Of a stretch of 64,000 bases of DNA, positions 27,644 to 35,836 are shown in pieces. This stretch comes from a virus, in IMG/VR virus record IMGVR_UViG_3300017788_002590, positions 1 to 64,000 of that record; one strand, written 5' to 3'. Position numbers and translations under genes: made by a program. The first letter of the stretch is position 1. Each line of letters starts with the position of its first letter. The notes under the pieces were generated by a model. The model saw nothing but the letters and a program-made list of their open reading frames with translations, searched no databases and was not told where the DNA came from.

Positions 27644-29328
27644 TTGATACTCTCTTTCATTTTTGCGTATTGTATAAAGTCTTCTTGAGAAAGTAAATGC
27701 TGCTGGCTTAGAGCATCCATAGCTAAATTGTGGTTGTGTACTATGTTATTGAGCATACTCAATGTTTGCTGTATTGTGTACGGTTGTGTTTGCATACCAT
27801 TCAACACGAATCCATAATTTATGTCTCGAATACTATTAAGCAATAAAGAAGAGGATAAAATTTGATGGTTACCCATTTTTTGGGTTACTATTCTCGTAAT
27901 ATTTTGATGAACAGTTTGTTTCGAATCAAAATCCGATTCTGTCAAAGGATTCAATTTGGGTAACGGCTGGTTCCATTTACCTTGTAAGTTTACCAATTTA
28001 ACATTGTCTAGATAATTTTCCCATTTCTTGGCAATATCATCCCAGTTATAATGCTGTTCAGTTAATTTACGAGTTTCAAATCTTTTTTGTTCCTGTATAA
28101 ATTCTGGTTGATTAATAAAATTGTGCAAAATACTAACTAAACTATCGTCATCCGGATAAACTCTAATAGCCTTGGTTTCAAGCTCTCTAAAATATTGATT
28201 AACAGCTATTGGAAAAGCATCTAGGTTTTTGATTATATCTTGCATAGCACTATAGTCTACTGTGGCTATAGGAACACCAGCAGCACCGGCTTCTACTTGG
28301 GGCATACCAAAACCTTCGCATATCGCATACTGAACATACATATCCATTGTATTGTAAATAGTATTAAGTTCAGCTTGACTAATTCCATGACTGACATTAG
28401 GCATAGAAAAAGCCTTTTGTCCACACCTAGGACAGATAGCCATAGGGTGCTGGTATAAGGATGGGCCATAGAAGCCGCAATGTTTGCATGAATATGTAAA
28501 TAATACCTTATTTCCTATCTCATATTCCTTGAGAAATAAAGGAATATCCCATCCAGCGTCAGGATAACTAGTATGTAAATATATAAGAATTTTGCCAGCT
28601 TTTGGATGATTTTCTTGATGTAGTTTATCTATAAATTTTTTAACAGCAACGCATAGTTCTGGTATTAATTTACGTTTTTGATTCCTCATTACTGCGCCGA
28701 TAATAAAAGAATCCGGATCAAGATTCATAGCAGATTTTAACGCTTTTCTCTGATCTTTTGGTAGTGGCACAAATACATCTAAATTTACGCCAGGAGAAGT
28801 TGTGGAGATATAGTTGATTCTGCTATTACTTTGTGATTTAAGAGTATCTCTACCAAAATCAGAATATGTCATTATTGCATCAGCATGAACAAATGTGTCT
28901 ATCCATTCTTCTTGCTGAGGAGCCGAATCAACCGTCGGCATAAGAATCCAATGGAAATATGGTCGATATGGACTAAACTGCTGATAAGAATTCATCCAAT
29001 AGTCTCTAACATCTATTACAATATCCGGTTGAAAATCTAGCAAAACTCTTTCGAATCTCCATCTTCCAAATTGGTTTTCCATACTAGAATTATATTCTTG
29101 ACTTCTAGGGTCGTTACCCTCAACAGCATTTGCATAGTATTTCCAGTGTATGTTGCTATCTTTTGGATCGTTAACCTTACCATAGCAAGCAAACTCAGCT
29201 ATCTCATATTTGTTGGTATTATGTAAACGAGATAGAATTTCATTAGCATATGTACCAAAGCCAGAACTCAGAAAACTCGCTTCGGAAACCATCAAAACTT
29301 TTATTTTTTTTTGTTGTTGTTTGTCCAT
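27640..29328 (-). CDS. Glycosyltransferase family 4 with an inserted zinc ribbon (562 aa)
   Basis: A GT-B family 4 enzyme. KIKVLMVSEASFLSSGFGTY is the first strand and loop. The C-terminal lobe has FIIGAVMRNQKRKLIPEL and the E-x7-E donor motif in CEGFGMPQVEAGAAG. Between the lobes lies an inserted four-cysteine zinc ribbon (CKHCG and CPRCG, 15-18 residues apart), unusual for this family. The start is the ATG at 29328, giving MDKQQQKKIKV. A frame with 9 extra residues exists but has no ribosome-binding site. The gene follows a terminator hairpin after SSB. It heads a co-directional run of sugar genes. Confidence 0.78.
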   Translation of the reverse strand: MDKQQQKKIKVLMVSEASFLSSGFGTYANEILSRLHNTNKYEIAEFACYGKVNDPKDSNIHWKYYANAVEGNDPRSQEYNSSMENQFGRWRFERVLLDFQPDIVIDVRDYWMNSYQQFSPYRPYFHWILMPTVDSAPQQEEWIDTFVHADAIMTYSDFGRDTLKSQSNSRINYISTTSPGVNLDVFVPLPKDQRKALKSAMNLDPDSFIIGAVMRNQKRKLIPELCVAVKKFIDKLHQENHPKAGKILIYLHTSYPDAGWDIPLFLKEYEIGNKVLFTYSCKHCGFYGPSLYQHPMAICPRCGQKAFSMPNVSHGISQAELNTIYNTMDMYVQYAICEGFGMPQVEAGAAGVPIATVDYSAMQDIIKNLDAFPIAVNQYFRELETKAIRVYPDDDSLVSILHNFINQPEFIQEQKRFETRKLTEQHYNWDDIAKKWENYLDNVKLVNLQGKWNQPLPKLNPLTESDFDSKQTVHQNITRIVTQKMGNHQILSSSLLLNSIRDINYGFVLNGMQTQPYTIQQTLSMLNNIVHNHNLAMDALSQQHLLSQEDFIQYAKMKESIK

Positions 29329-29360
29329 GGTATTATAATATGTGTAGTAAACCATAAAAC

Positions 29361-29381
29361 AGGGGTACTCTGGCTACCCCT
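29361..29381 (-). terminator. Hairpin terminator after the SSB gene
   Basis: A perfect 7-base-pair stem (AGGGGTA paired with TACCCCT) with a 7-base loop, located 26 bases beyond the SSB stop and followed on the minus strand by GTTTT. The T-run is short, so termination may be partial and leave some read-through into the glycosyltransferase genes. Confidence 0.6.
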
Positions 29382-29407
29382 GATTATGGCCTACTTTAGA
29401 TTATTGC

Positions 29408-29785
29408 TCAGAATGCGACCGGTTCGCTCTGAGAGACTTCTTCCTTTTCTGAAGCAGATAGTCTGGTGATTTTGGAGAAGTTATTTACGCGAACCTTGAG
29501 TGAATTGTGCTTGACACCGTCCTTTTGCCAAGAATCATTTCTCAAAGCTCCTTCCACCAGAACCAAATCGCCCTTCTTAAAGGACTTGCCTATAATCTCG
29601 GCCCCGGAGTCCCAAGCTTCGCACGGAACAAAAGTTGTTATCTTATCCTTTTCTCCATTTGATTTAACGTACTCCCTTGAAACCGCAATAGTAAAATTGA
29701 CAACCGATGTGCTCTTCCCGTTAGTTGTTACAGTTCGTAGATCGGGATCTCTTGCTAAATTACCTCGTAATATATTGATATTCAT
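29408..29785 (-). CDS. ssb: Single-stranded DNA-binding protein (125 aa)
   Basis: A full-length OB-fold SSB: MNINILRGNLARDPDLR, then VNFTIAVSREY, FVPCEAWDSGAEI, GDLVLVEGALRND and a basic final strand. Length and order fit bacterial/phage SSB. The acidic tail is short and ends EPVAF, with no DDDIPF consensus, so partner binding may differ. It coats ssDNA at forks and recombination sites. It has a strong AAGGAG ribosome-binding site 6 bases before ATG, its own consensus promoter and a downstream terminator. Base composition is visibly less AT-rich than the flanking genes, with frequent C- and G-ending codons. Confidence 0.93.
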   Translation of the reverse strand: MNINILRGNLARDPDLRTVTTNGKSTSVVNFTIAVSREYVKSNGEKDKITTFVPCEAWDSGAEIIGKSFKKGDLVLVEGALRNDSWQKDGVKHNSLKVRVNNFSKITRLSASEKEEVSQSEPVAF

Positions 29786-29828
29786 ATCTGCTCCTTAAAA
29801 ATGTAGAAAATAACCAAACCAATACTGT

Positions 29829-29857
29829 ATTATACCATGTCGTCGTTTGGGAGTCAA
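29829..29857 (-). promoter_or_regulatory. Consensus sigma70-type promoter for ssb
   Basis: On the minus strand, TTGACT (29857-29852) and a perfect TATAAT (29834-29829) are 17 bases apart. The -35 box overlaps the TGA stop of the polymerase C-half gene. The predicted transcript has a leader of about 37 bases with an AAGGAG site. Confidence 0.8.
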
Positions 29858-31476
29858 GTGCGTGGAATATAAGCTTTTTCAACTATAAAACTATCTCCCG
29901 AATTGTTTTTCTTTCCTTGTAGAATTACAACATTATGATCAAATAAAATATTCCTATATGTTTTGTAGGCATCGGGAAAAAATATGACACTGTCTATGGA
30001 TCCATAACTATCTGATAATGTAACAAATGCCATCTCGGATCCAGGGCTTTTGCCAGTTTTTGTTTTTGTAACACTAATATTATCTATTTCTCCACAAATC
30101 AATAGGTTTTCTCTATTAAGAATAGTTTTAAACTCTTTACAATTACAATTTGTCATACTTACATCATACATATCTACTTTAGAACAAGTGATACTACAAC
30201 CTAAAATCTCTTCCTCAGAATCAGATAACCATTCTGCACTATCATCCATCGAATATGGCGGAAAAGCCAAAGTATCTATTAATCCATTAATAGCATCAAT
30301 TCTTTTTTTTGTTGTTCTTGGTTTATTTTTTAAAGACTGTAGACCATTTTTTAACGAGTTATCAGATTTGGTATTCATTTGAATGAATTGTTGTTCACTT
30401 TTTGTTAATGAGCTTGCTATATCAAATTCAAACATCATAGATGTTCTAGTTTTTTTACAAAAAGATAATGCTCCACTTTTAATTAAGGCTTTAGCAGACA
30501 TAGAGTTTATATTTAGTAGTATGTCGAATAATAGTTCGTACCAAGAAATCGATTGTAAATCTATATTTTTTTGGACTATGATATCTTTTAGTTTTGAGAA
30601 AACAGAATTGCCAAAACCTTTGATATCTGTTAAACCAAAATATATGCACTGATTTTTTAGTATAAAAAATTCATTAAGATTTCTTAAGTCAGGAATACAA
30701 ACCGATATATCCATTTCGTTAGCATTCTGAACTAGTTCCTTAATTTCTGCTTTTGGATTAATCTTGTCTTTGGCAAAACGCAGATATGATGCAAAAAATA
30801 TTTTAGGGAAATGTGCTTTTGTAAAAGCTGATAGATAAGCATTCATAGCATACGATACAGCATGGCTTTTATTAAAAGAATATCTTTGGCTTTTTTCTAT
30901 CCATCCGAAAATTTCTTCTGCTTGTTTAATATTTACTGTGCCTAACTTATCACATCCATCTAAGAATTTAGTTTTAAGTTTTGCCATTTCTTCTGGTTTT
31001 TTCTTTCCTATAGCTTTTCTTAAACTATCTGCTTCTTGTAAGTCGAAACCAGCTATAATTTTGGCTATTTCCATGGCTTGTTCCTGATATATCATTTCTC
31101 CATATGTTTTTTTTAGAATTGGTTCTAATGATGGATGATAATAGTCTACAGATTCTTGTCCATTTTTTTTGTCTATATAATGATTGCTAACGGTTTTACC
31201 ATCTCTAATAGCTTCCAAGCATCCTGGTCTTAGAATACTAATCAAAGCCGATAGTTGCTCTATGTTTTTAGGTTTTAGTTTTTTTGCCATAGACCTACCA
31301 AGTCTAGACTCAAGCTGAAAACATCCTTTTGTATTTCCTTCTGAAATTAAATCCCATGTCATATTACAGTCTAAATTTAGAGTGTCATTAATTGGATCAA
31401 AGTCTATCAATGGATAGCCCTCTGTTTCCGAAATCACCTTAAATTTGCAACCACAAGGATATGTATAATACTTCAT
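29854..31476 (-). CDS. dnaE: DNA polymerase III alpha, C-terminal half (540 aa)
   Basis: It continues the polymerase exactly where the N-half stops. After a short unique leader with CGCKF, it opens in the region NTKGCFQLESRLGRSMAKKL and LSALISILRPGC, the fingers domain that follows the palm. It goes on with EMIYQEQAMEIAKIIAGFDL, SYAMNAYLSAFTKAHFPKIF and helix-hairpin-helix-type segments. An OB domain lies at the end (about 455-540, LICGEIDNISVTKTKTG). No polymerase catalytic aspartates are present here. The beta/tau-binding C-terminal extension of bacterial DnaE appears short or missing. It needs the product of the gene at 32347 to form an active enzyme. Its ATG overlaps the stop of the exonuclease gene by 4 bases. 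Confidence 0.88.
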   Translation of the reverse strand: MKYYTYPCGCKFKVISETEGYPLIDFDPINDTLNLDCNMTWDLISEGNTKGCFQLESRLGRSMAKKLKPKNIEQLSALISILRPGCLEAIRDGKTVSNHYIDKKNGQESVDYYHPSLEPILKKTYGEMIYQEQAMEIAKIIAGFDLQEADSLRKAIGKKKPEEMAKLKTKFLDGCDKLGTVNIKQAEEIFGWIEKSQRYSFNKSHAVSYAMNAYLSAFTKAHFPKIFFASYLRFAKDKINPKAEIKELVQNANEMDISVCIPDLRNLNEFFILKNQCIYFGLTDIKGFGNSVFSKLKDIIVQKNIDLQSISWYELLFDILLNINSMSAKALIKSGALSFCKKTRTSMMFEFDIASSLTKSEQQFIQMNTKSDNSLKNGLQSLKNKPRTTKKRIDAINGLIDTLAFPPYSMDDSAEWLSDSEEEILGCSITCSKVDMYDVSMTNCNCKEFKTILNRENLLICGEIDNISVTKTKTGKSPGSEMAFVTLSDSYGSIDSVIFFPDAYKTYRNILFDHNVVILQGKKNNSGDSFIVEKAYIPRT

Positions 31477-32168
31477 GTCTTATTTTTGAAAGAGTCCTTA
31501 AACTTGACTTTAGTAGACATTTTTCTGTGTAGTCTTAGAAATCGTATAAGTATTTCTGCACAGTCTTTGACATCTTTTAAAGCATCATGAGCACCGTCTT
31601 TTGAGATTCCCAAATAATCTCTTAGCGTATCCATAGAATAATTTTTGAGATCATTATTTTGTTCGAACCAATAAAAAACTAAATTCATAATATCAATTAT
31701 ATCTCTAGGATAAAAAAGATTACTAGTATTTTCCTTATTTACATTATTGTGCTTTTTACTCAAACGATCAACTATTTTCATATCGAATCTGTATATATTA
31801 TACCCAGCCGCTATAGGAGCGGAAAATTGACTTTTTTTACTAGCTCTAGTGTGGTATTTCATCAAGTATTCAGTAAAAACCTTCCAAGAATGTTGTTGAT
31901 TTGGATAGGTTAGCCACTGTTGTAAAATATTTTCTTTAGCACATCCTCTTACTTTGGCATGAAAATCTAGAATATCTGTTTGGTATTCATATTTCTCGTC
32001 TTTCTCTAGAGGCTCGGGCTTTAAGAAAATATTACATTCGGAATCTGGTATAATTTCCAAACTCAAAGGATCTATCATTATAGCGGCCAATTGTACGGGA
32101 CTGCATTCGCTTGGATCGGTCCCGTCTGTTTCAAAATCGAAAACACAAATTTTGTTGTAATTGATCAT
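31473..32168 (-). CDS. DEDDh 3'-5' exonuclease (proofreading subunit, 231 aa)
   Basis: Contains the DEDD exonuclease motifs: CVFDFETDGTDPSECSPVQL (D11 and E13, Exo I), APIAAGYNIYRFDMKIVDRL (Exo II), and GAHDALKDVKDCAEILI (Exo III with the conserved H and D). It resembles DnaQ/exonuclease I-type proofreading enzymes. It removes mismatched 3' ends, presumably for the split polymerase whose two halves flank it, and it is likely a partner of them. It begins 6 bases after the 56-residue gene and overlaps the C-half gene by 4 bases. Confidence 0.87.
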   Translation of the reverse strand: MINYNKICVFDFETDGTDPSECSPVQLAAIMIDPLSLEIIPDSECNIFLKPEPLEKDEKYEYQTDILDFHAKVRGCAKENILQQWLTYPNQQHSWKVFTEYLMKYHTRASKKSQFSAPIAAGYNIYRFDMKIVDRLSKKHNNVNKENTSNLFYPRDIIDIMNLVFYWFEQNNDLKNYSMDTLRDYLGISKDGAHDALKDVKDCAEILIRFLRLHRKMSTKVKFKDSFKNKT

Positions 32169-32174
32169 TGATAG

Positions 32175-32345
32175 TCAGTCTACCTTTGTTACGTCGTTTG
32201 CTGGGACAATAAAAGCTTTTTCATTAGTTGCTATAACTTTTGCATTCAAAACTTTACAGCAGCTAATTCTTTCATCTGGAATTCTTATATATTCTATATT
32301 ATCATATATAAATTTATCGTTAACTTGTAATTCATGGAATTTCAT
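32175..32345 (-). CDS. Small unknown protein between polymerase N-half and exonuclease (56 aa)
   Basis: A 57-codon frame with an ATG at 32345, one base beyond the stop of the polymerase N-half. It has a GGAGC ribosome-binding site 6-9 bases upstream, inside that gene's end. The product starts MKFHELQVNDKFIYDN and continues with DERISCCKVLNAKVIA, a small beta-rich protein with two adjacent cysteines and no membrane part. It is sandwiched in the polymerase operon and separated from the exonuclease gene by 6 bases. The tight packing and ribosome-binding site support a real gene. Function unknown; short proteins of the type MKFxELxVxDKF occur in many phages. Confidence 0.7.
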   Translation of the reverse strand: MKFHELQVNDKFIYDNIEYIRIPDERISCCKVLNAKVIATNEKAFIVPANDVTKVD

Positions 32346-32346
32346 T

Positions 32347-34221
32347 TTATGCTCCTTTTTGTAAAAGTTGTTGAATAGTCATAACCTTATCAAGCATTGC
32401 TACACCAAGAATATCGAATTTAATAATTCCAATAGATTCTAGATCTTGCATTTCCATACCGGCAATCATTTGATTATTTTTGGTATCATAAACCATAGGA
32501 CATATTTCGTTTAATGGAGTAGCGCTGATAGCGATACCAGCGGCATGTTTAGATTGGTTAGATTTGGTGCCTTCTAATCTCATAGACTGATCAAATCTTT
32601 TTGCTAGCGGTCCCTGAGTTTCGCCCTTGTCGTCTAAATAGCACCATTCTTTGAGTTTATCCGCATTGTTTTCTAATGCCCATCTAATAATTGATGCTTC
32701 GCCGGTTTCTTCTTTCATTTCTTGTAGCTCATCTGCTATTTTGGCTTCATCCGGAATATTTTTAGTTATATTATTCATTTCATCAAAAGACACGTTACCA
32801 TAAACTCTCAGAACATCTTTTAGAGCACCTCTTCCTTTGATAGTATTAAATGTAATCATTTGTGATACTTTATCAGCACCGTATTGATTTTTAATATATT
32901 GAATTACATTTTCTCTCTGGTTAATTGGAACATCGACATCTATATCTGGCATAGAAATATGATTGGAGGTATTTCTACCGGCGTTATAAAATCTATCAAA
33001 CATTAGATTATATTCTATGGGATTAATATTCGTAATACCTATTAGGTATGACACCAAACAGCCAGCAGCGCTTCCTCTGCCAGGACCGGGAAGCCAATTA
33101 TTATTACGAACATAATTTACAATATCTTGCACTATAAGAAAATAACTTGATAATCCAGCACCTTGCAACACATCTAATTCATATTTAATGCGATCCACAT
33201 ATTGTGCTTGATTTTCTAGCGGTATTTGATTAGCTATTTTTTGTTTCCATCCTGTGCGACATAATTCTCTAAGATACTCCACATCGGTTTGTTGTTTTGG
33301 ACACTTAAACGGAGGTAGATTAGGTGTGCTTAGTATATTGTATTCCTCGCATAAAGAATCTACTAGTTTAGTGTTCTCTATTTCTTCTTCGGTATGCAAA
33401 TCATTGATTTCTTCCTGAGATAATATATGAAAATTATCTGAAAGAAAAAATGCAGATAGTGGAACTTTTTCGTTATTGGTAATTTTTCTATTGATCTCTG
33501 GAAATGTTGTTTTCAGATTATTACATAATAAAATTCTTTGATCAATAGCGTCGCTTTTATTGCAATAATGAGCGTCTGGTGTGCATACTATCTTGGTTCC
33601 GGTTAAAAGACCGAGTTGTCTTGTACACTCGGTTAGTTTTTCTTGAATAGGAGCATTTTGCTTATCCATTAACTGAACCTCAAGAAAAAAATTGTTTTTC
33701 CCAAATATATCTTTCATAGTAGATATATGGTTTTCTCCGATATTTTTCCAATCGCTTATGATATTATCGTCAGAAACTATTGAATCGGCTAATGTGGACC
33801 CCAAATGACCACTAATTCCGATTAGATTACCGTCTATTAAATCTTGTAGTTGTTGTAAACTTAATCTTGGTTTATGGTAATAAAATTCTGGTTTATTAGA
33901 CATAGAAACTATTTTAATTAAGTTTTTCCAGCCCTTATAGTTTTTAGCTAAAACCAGCAAATGACTAAGAGATTTATTAGATTTATCTTGAATAGACGCA
34001 TGGTTATCAGAAACATACAATTCGCACCCAAGAATTGGTTTGATGCCTCTACGCTTCATTTCTGTATAGAACTTGATGCTTCCGGCGATATTGCCATGAT
34101 CCGTTAAGGCACAACTACTAACACCTATTTGTTCGCATCTGTCTGCTATCTGAGAAGGTTTAGATAAACCATCTAATAACGAGTACATAGAATGTACATG
34201 CAAAGGAATATATTGTTTCAT
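32347..34221 (-). CDS. dnaE: DNA polymerase III alpha, N-terminal half with catalytic aspartates (624 aa)
   Basis: The PHP domain starts at residue 1 (HVHSMYSLLDG, ALTDHGNIAG, GCELYVSDNH). The palm has GPGRGSAAGCLVSYLIG (378-395) and MPDIDVD (D426, D428). KFDILG places the third catalytic aspartate at D603. All three aspartates of the C-family active site are therefore in this half. The protein stops 21 residues after KFDILG, before the fingers region, which is encoded by the separate gene at 29854. No intein-like residues occur at its end (IQQLLQKGA), so this is not a cyanobacterial-type trans-splicing intein. It is the main replicative polymerase. Confidence 0.9.
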   Translation of the reverse strand: MKQYIPLHVHSMYSLLDGLSKPSQIADRCEQIGVSSCALTDHGNIAGSIKFYTEMKRRGIKPILGCELYVSDNHASIQDKSNKSLSHLLVLAKNYKGWKNLIKIVSMSNKPEFYYHKPRLSLQQLQDLIDGNLIGISGHLGSTLADSIVSDDNIISDWKNIGENHISTMKDIFGKNNFFLEVQLMDKQNAPIQEKLTECTRQLGLLTGTKIVCTPDAHYCNKSDAIDQRILLCNNLKTTFPEINRKITNNEKVPLSAFFLSDNFHILSQEEINDLHTEEEIENTKLVDSLCEEYNILSTPNLPPFKCPKQQTDVEYLRELCRTGWKQKIANQIPLENQAQYVDRIKYELDVLQGAGLSSYFLIVQDIVNYVRNNNWLPGPGRGSAAGCLVSYLIGITNINPIEYNLMFDRFYNAGRNTSNHISMPDIDVDVPINQRENVIQYIKNQYGADKVSQMITFNTIKGRGALKDVLRVYGNVSFDEMNNITKNIPDEAKIADELQEMKEETGEASIIRWALENNADKLKEWCYLDDKGETQGPLAKRFDQSMRLEGTKSNQSKHAAGIAISATPLNEICPMVYDTKNNQMIAGMEMQDLESIGIIKFDILGVAMLDKVMTIQQLLQKGA

Positions 34222-34223
34222 TT

Positions 34224-35216
34224 TCAGGTGCTACCAGGAGCCTTATATTGACCTATGTTATAGTCTGGTCTTTTATATTCGGCAATAACGTTGTTTATAC
34301 CTTTAATATTAATATCATGATATATTTGCTCACACTTATTCATACATGATCCTACAGGCGTAACCTGTCCATCCCTGTATTCAATAATAGGCTGATGCGT
34401 CGATTGCTCAAAGGTTGTTTTTCCAAAATGACACAGCTTATTGCATTTCCAAGTTTTGTGTCTTTCTGGTACTATTGTTTTTTTGATAGTGTCGAATTTA
34501 TTTTTTAACATCATTTCTACTTTACTTAAATGACTTTTATCAAAACAAATAGAAAACATACCGCCATCATTAATAAAATTGATAGAAATAATGATATTAT
34601 CAATATCTGGATATAAATGTTGTATAGCATAGAAATATATCATTAGCTGAGGATCAGAATTTAATTTGGCTAATGTTTTTTCTTCTCCTGTGGCCCAATC
34701 TAATCTGCGACCTGTTTTCCAGTCTATGACTTCGAGAGTAGAATCATTAACCCTGGTGATTAAGTCTATTGTTCCTTTGATACCCAAATATCCATCTAGT
34801 TTTTCTGGTTGGTCGAAATGATATTTAGCCCACTCTTTTTTAATTTCTATGTCAAAATGTTGTTCTGGACTTACTATTTCTCTATTCCTAGGATCGAACA
34901 TGCCATTGTTATATTCGAGAGCTTTATAAACCCACTTACGACAATCTTTATGATCTGTGATTGACCATTCATGATGAGTAAAACGACTAGTATAATATTC
35001 ATATACTTGATCAATAATTGTTTCTAGATCATAATTAACAATGTCTATTTGATTAATCACATCGTCATAAAAATACGGCCTGCCTTGTTGCGTACTCAGT
35101 TTTATCCATGCTAGAATTTCAAAAACCTTATGACAAATAGTGCCTTTATCTGCTTTTTTATTAGAGGGGGATTTTAGACCTAAATTGTACTCTATGAAAT
35201 ATTGCATTGGACACAT
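34224..35216 (-). CDS. PD-(D/E)XK exonuclease, RecB/Cas4-like (330 aa; N-terminus likely longer)
   Basis: The core has GTIDLITRVNDSTLEVIDWKTG, with the D and D/E-x-K signature of the PDDEXK_1 nuclease fold. NKKADKGTICHKVFEIL near the N-terminus is the usual family helix. Cysteines C2 at the start and CNKLC plus CMNKC at the end may bind an Fe-S cluster as in Cas4/AddB. The in-frame sequence upstream of this ATG reads YLRSSSYATHTM and matches the family N-terminus, but no ATG, GTG or TTG exists there. An ATT at 35261-35259 behind AAAGGA is possible, giving 345 residues. Likely DNA-end processing in replication or recombination. Confidence 0.82.
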   Translation of the reverse strand: MCPMQYFIEYNLGLKSPSNKKADKGTICHKVFEILAWIKLSTQQGRPYFYDDVINQIDIVNYDLETIIDQVYEYYTSRFTHHEWSITDHKDCRKWVYKALEYNNGMFDPRNREIVSPEQHFDIEIKKEWAKYHFDQPEKLDGYLGIKGTIDLITRVNDSTLEVIDWKTGRRLDWATGEEKTLAKLNSDPQLMIYFYAIQHLYPDIDNIIISINFINDGGMFSICFDKSHLSKVEMMLKNKFDTIKKTIVPERHKTWKCNKLCHFGKTTFEQSTHQPIIEYRDGQVTPVGSCMNKCEQIYHDINIKGINNVIAEYKRPDYNIGQYKAPGST

Positions 35217-35254
35217 CGTGTGTGTCGCATAAGAGCTGCTACGTAAATATGTAA

Positions 35255-35836
35255 TTATAATGGTAGTATTCCTTTATCTATAAGAAAATTATGTATTTGT
35301 TGGTTTTGTGTAGAAATGGTCATATGATCATTGCTTATGACTAAATCAAAATTATTTTGATCATAATTATCTAAGTCCAAAGCCGTTTCGCTACTGTGAT
35401 CTGACCCAAATGGGTTCCTGGTGAGTTTTATAACCGAACCCCCAGCCTTTTTAATAGCTTCCACCTCATTGGGAAATCTACAGTCAGCAATTATAGCCAA
35501 ATCATAATTGTCATTTTGAATTCTGCGTATTGTTGCTTCGGACCATACATTATGCTTTAAAGATCTAAACATATCCGTTCCAACCATTTGCAAAACTTCT
35601 CTAGCAGATAGTTGTTTATTATTCCAATAGCAATCGACTAATTCGTTTTTATCTGTGTCAGAACCATAGCATTGTTGGTGAGATAACCCAAGAATATCTA
35701 TACATAGTTGTTTGAGGGGATCAGCAAAATTGTATATATGGGCTTCGCCCAATAAATTACCAGTAAACACATTGGCTACAAATTCAGAACAGGTTGTTTT
35801 ACCAGATTGTTTTCTGCCTGCAAAAGCGATTATCAT
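35255..35836 (-). CDS. Deoxynucleoside monophosphate kinase (193 aa)
   Basis: A P-loop GRKQSGKT lies at residues 7-14, followed by CSEFVANVF. YNFADPLKQL and later DLAIIADCRFPNEVEAI are the motifs of T4 gp1-type dNMP kinases. It phosphorylates dNMPs from host DNA breakdown or from the phage pathway, feeding the dNTP pool with RNR and dCMP deaminase. It starts 4 bases inside the end of the primase gene. Its end overlaps the region of the presumed longer nuclease start. Confidence 0.85.
   Translation of the reverse strand: MIIAFAGRKQSGKTTCSEFVANVFTGNLLGEAHIYNFADPLKQLCIDILGLSHQQCYGSDTDKNELVDCYWNNKQLSAREVLQMVGTDMFRSLKHNVWSEATIRRIQNDNYDLAIIADCRFPNEVEAIKKAGGSVIKLTRNPFGSDHSSETALDLDNYDQNNFDLVISNDHMTISTQNQQIHNFLIDKGILPL

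Noticed and set aside
29325-29345. TATAAT just before the glycosyltransferase start as its promoter
   Set aside because: It is only 3 bases from the ATG and has no convincing -35 box, so it cannot place the transcript start before the codon.
32340-34221. Split-intein explanation for the divided polymerase
   Set aside because: No Cys/Ser-led intein N-part at the N-half's end and no HN-C intein C-part at the C-half's start.
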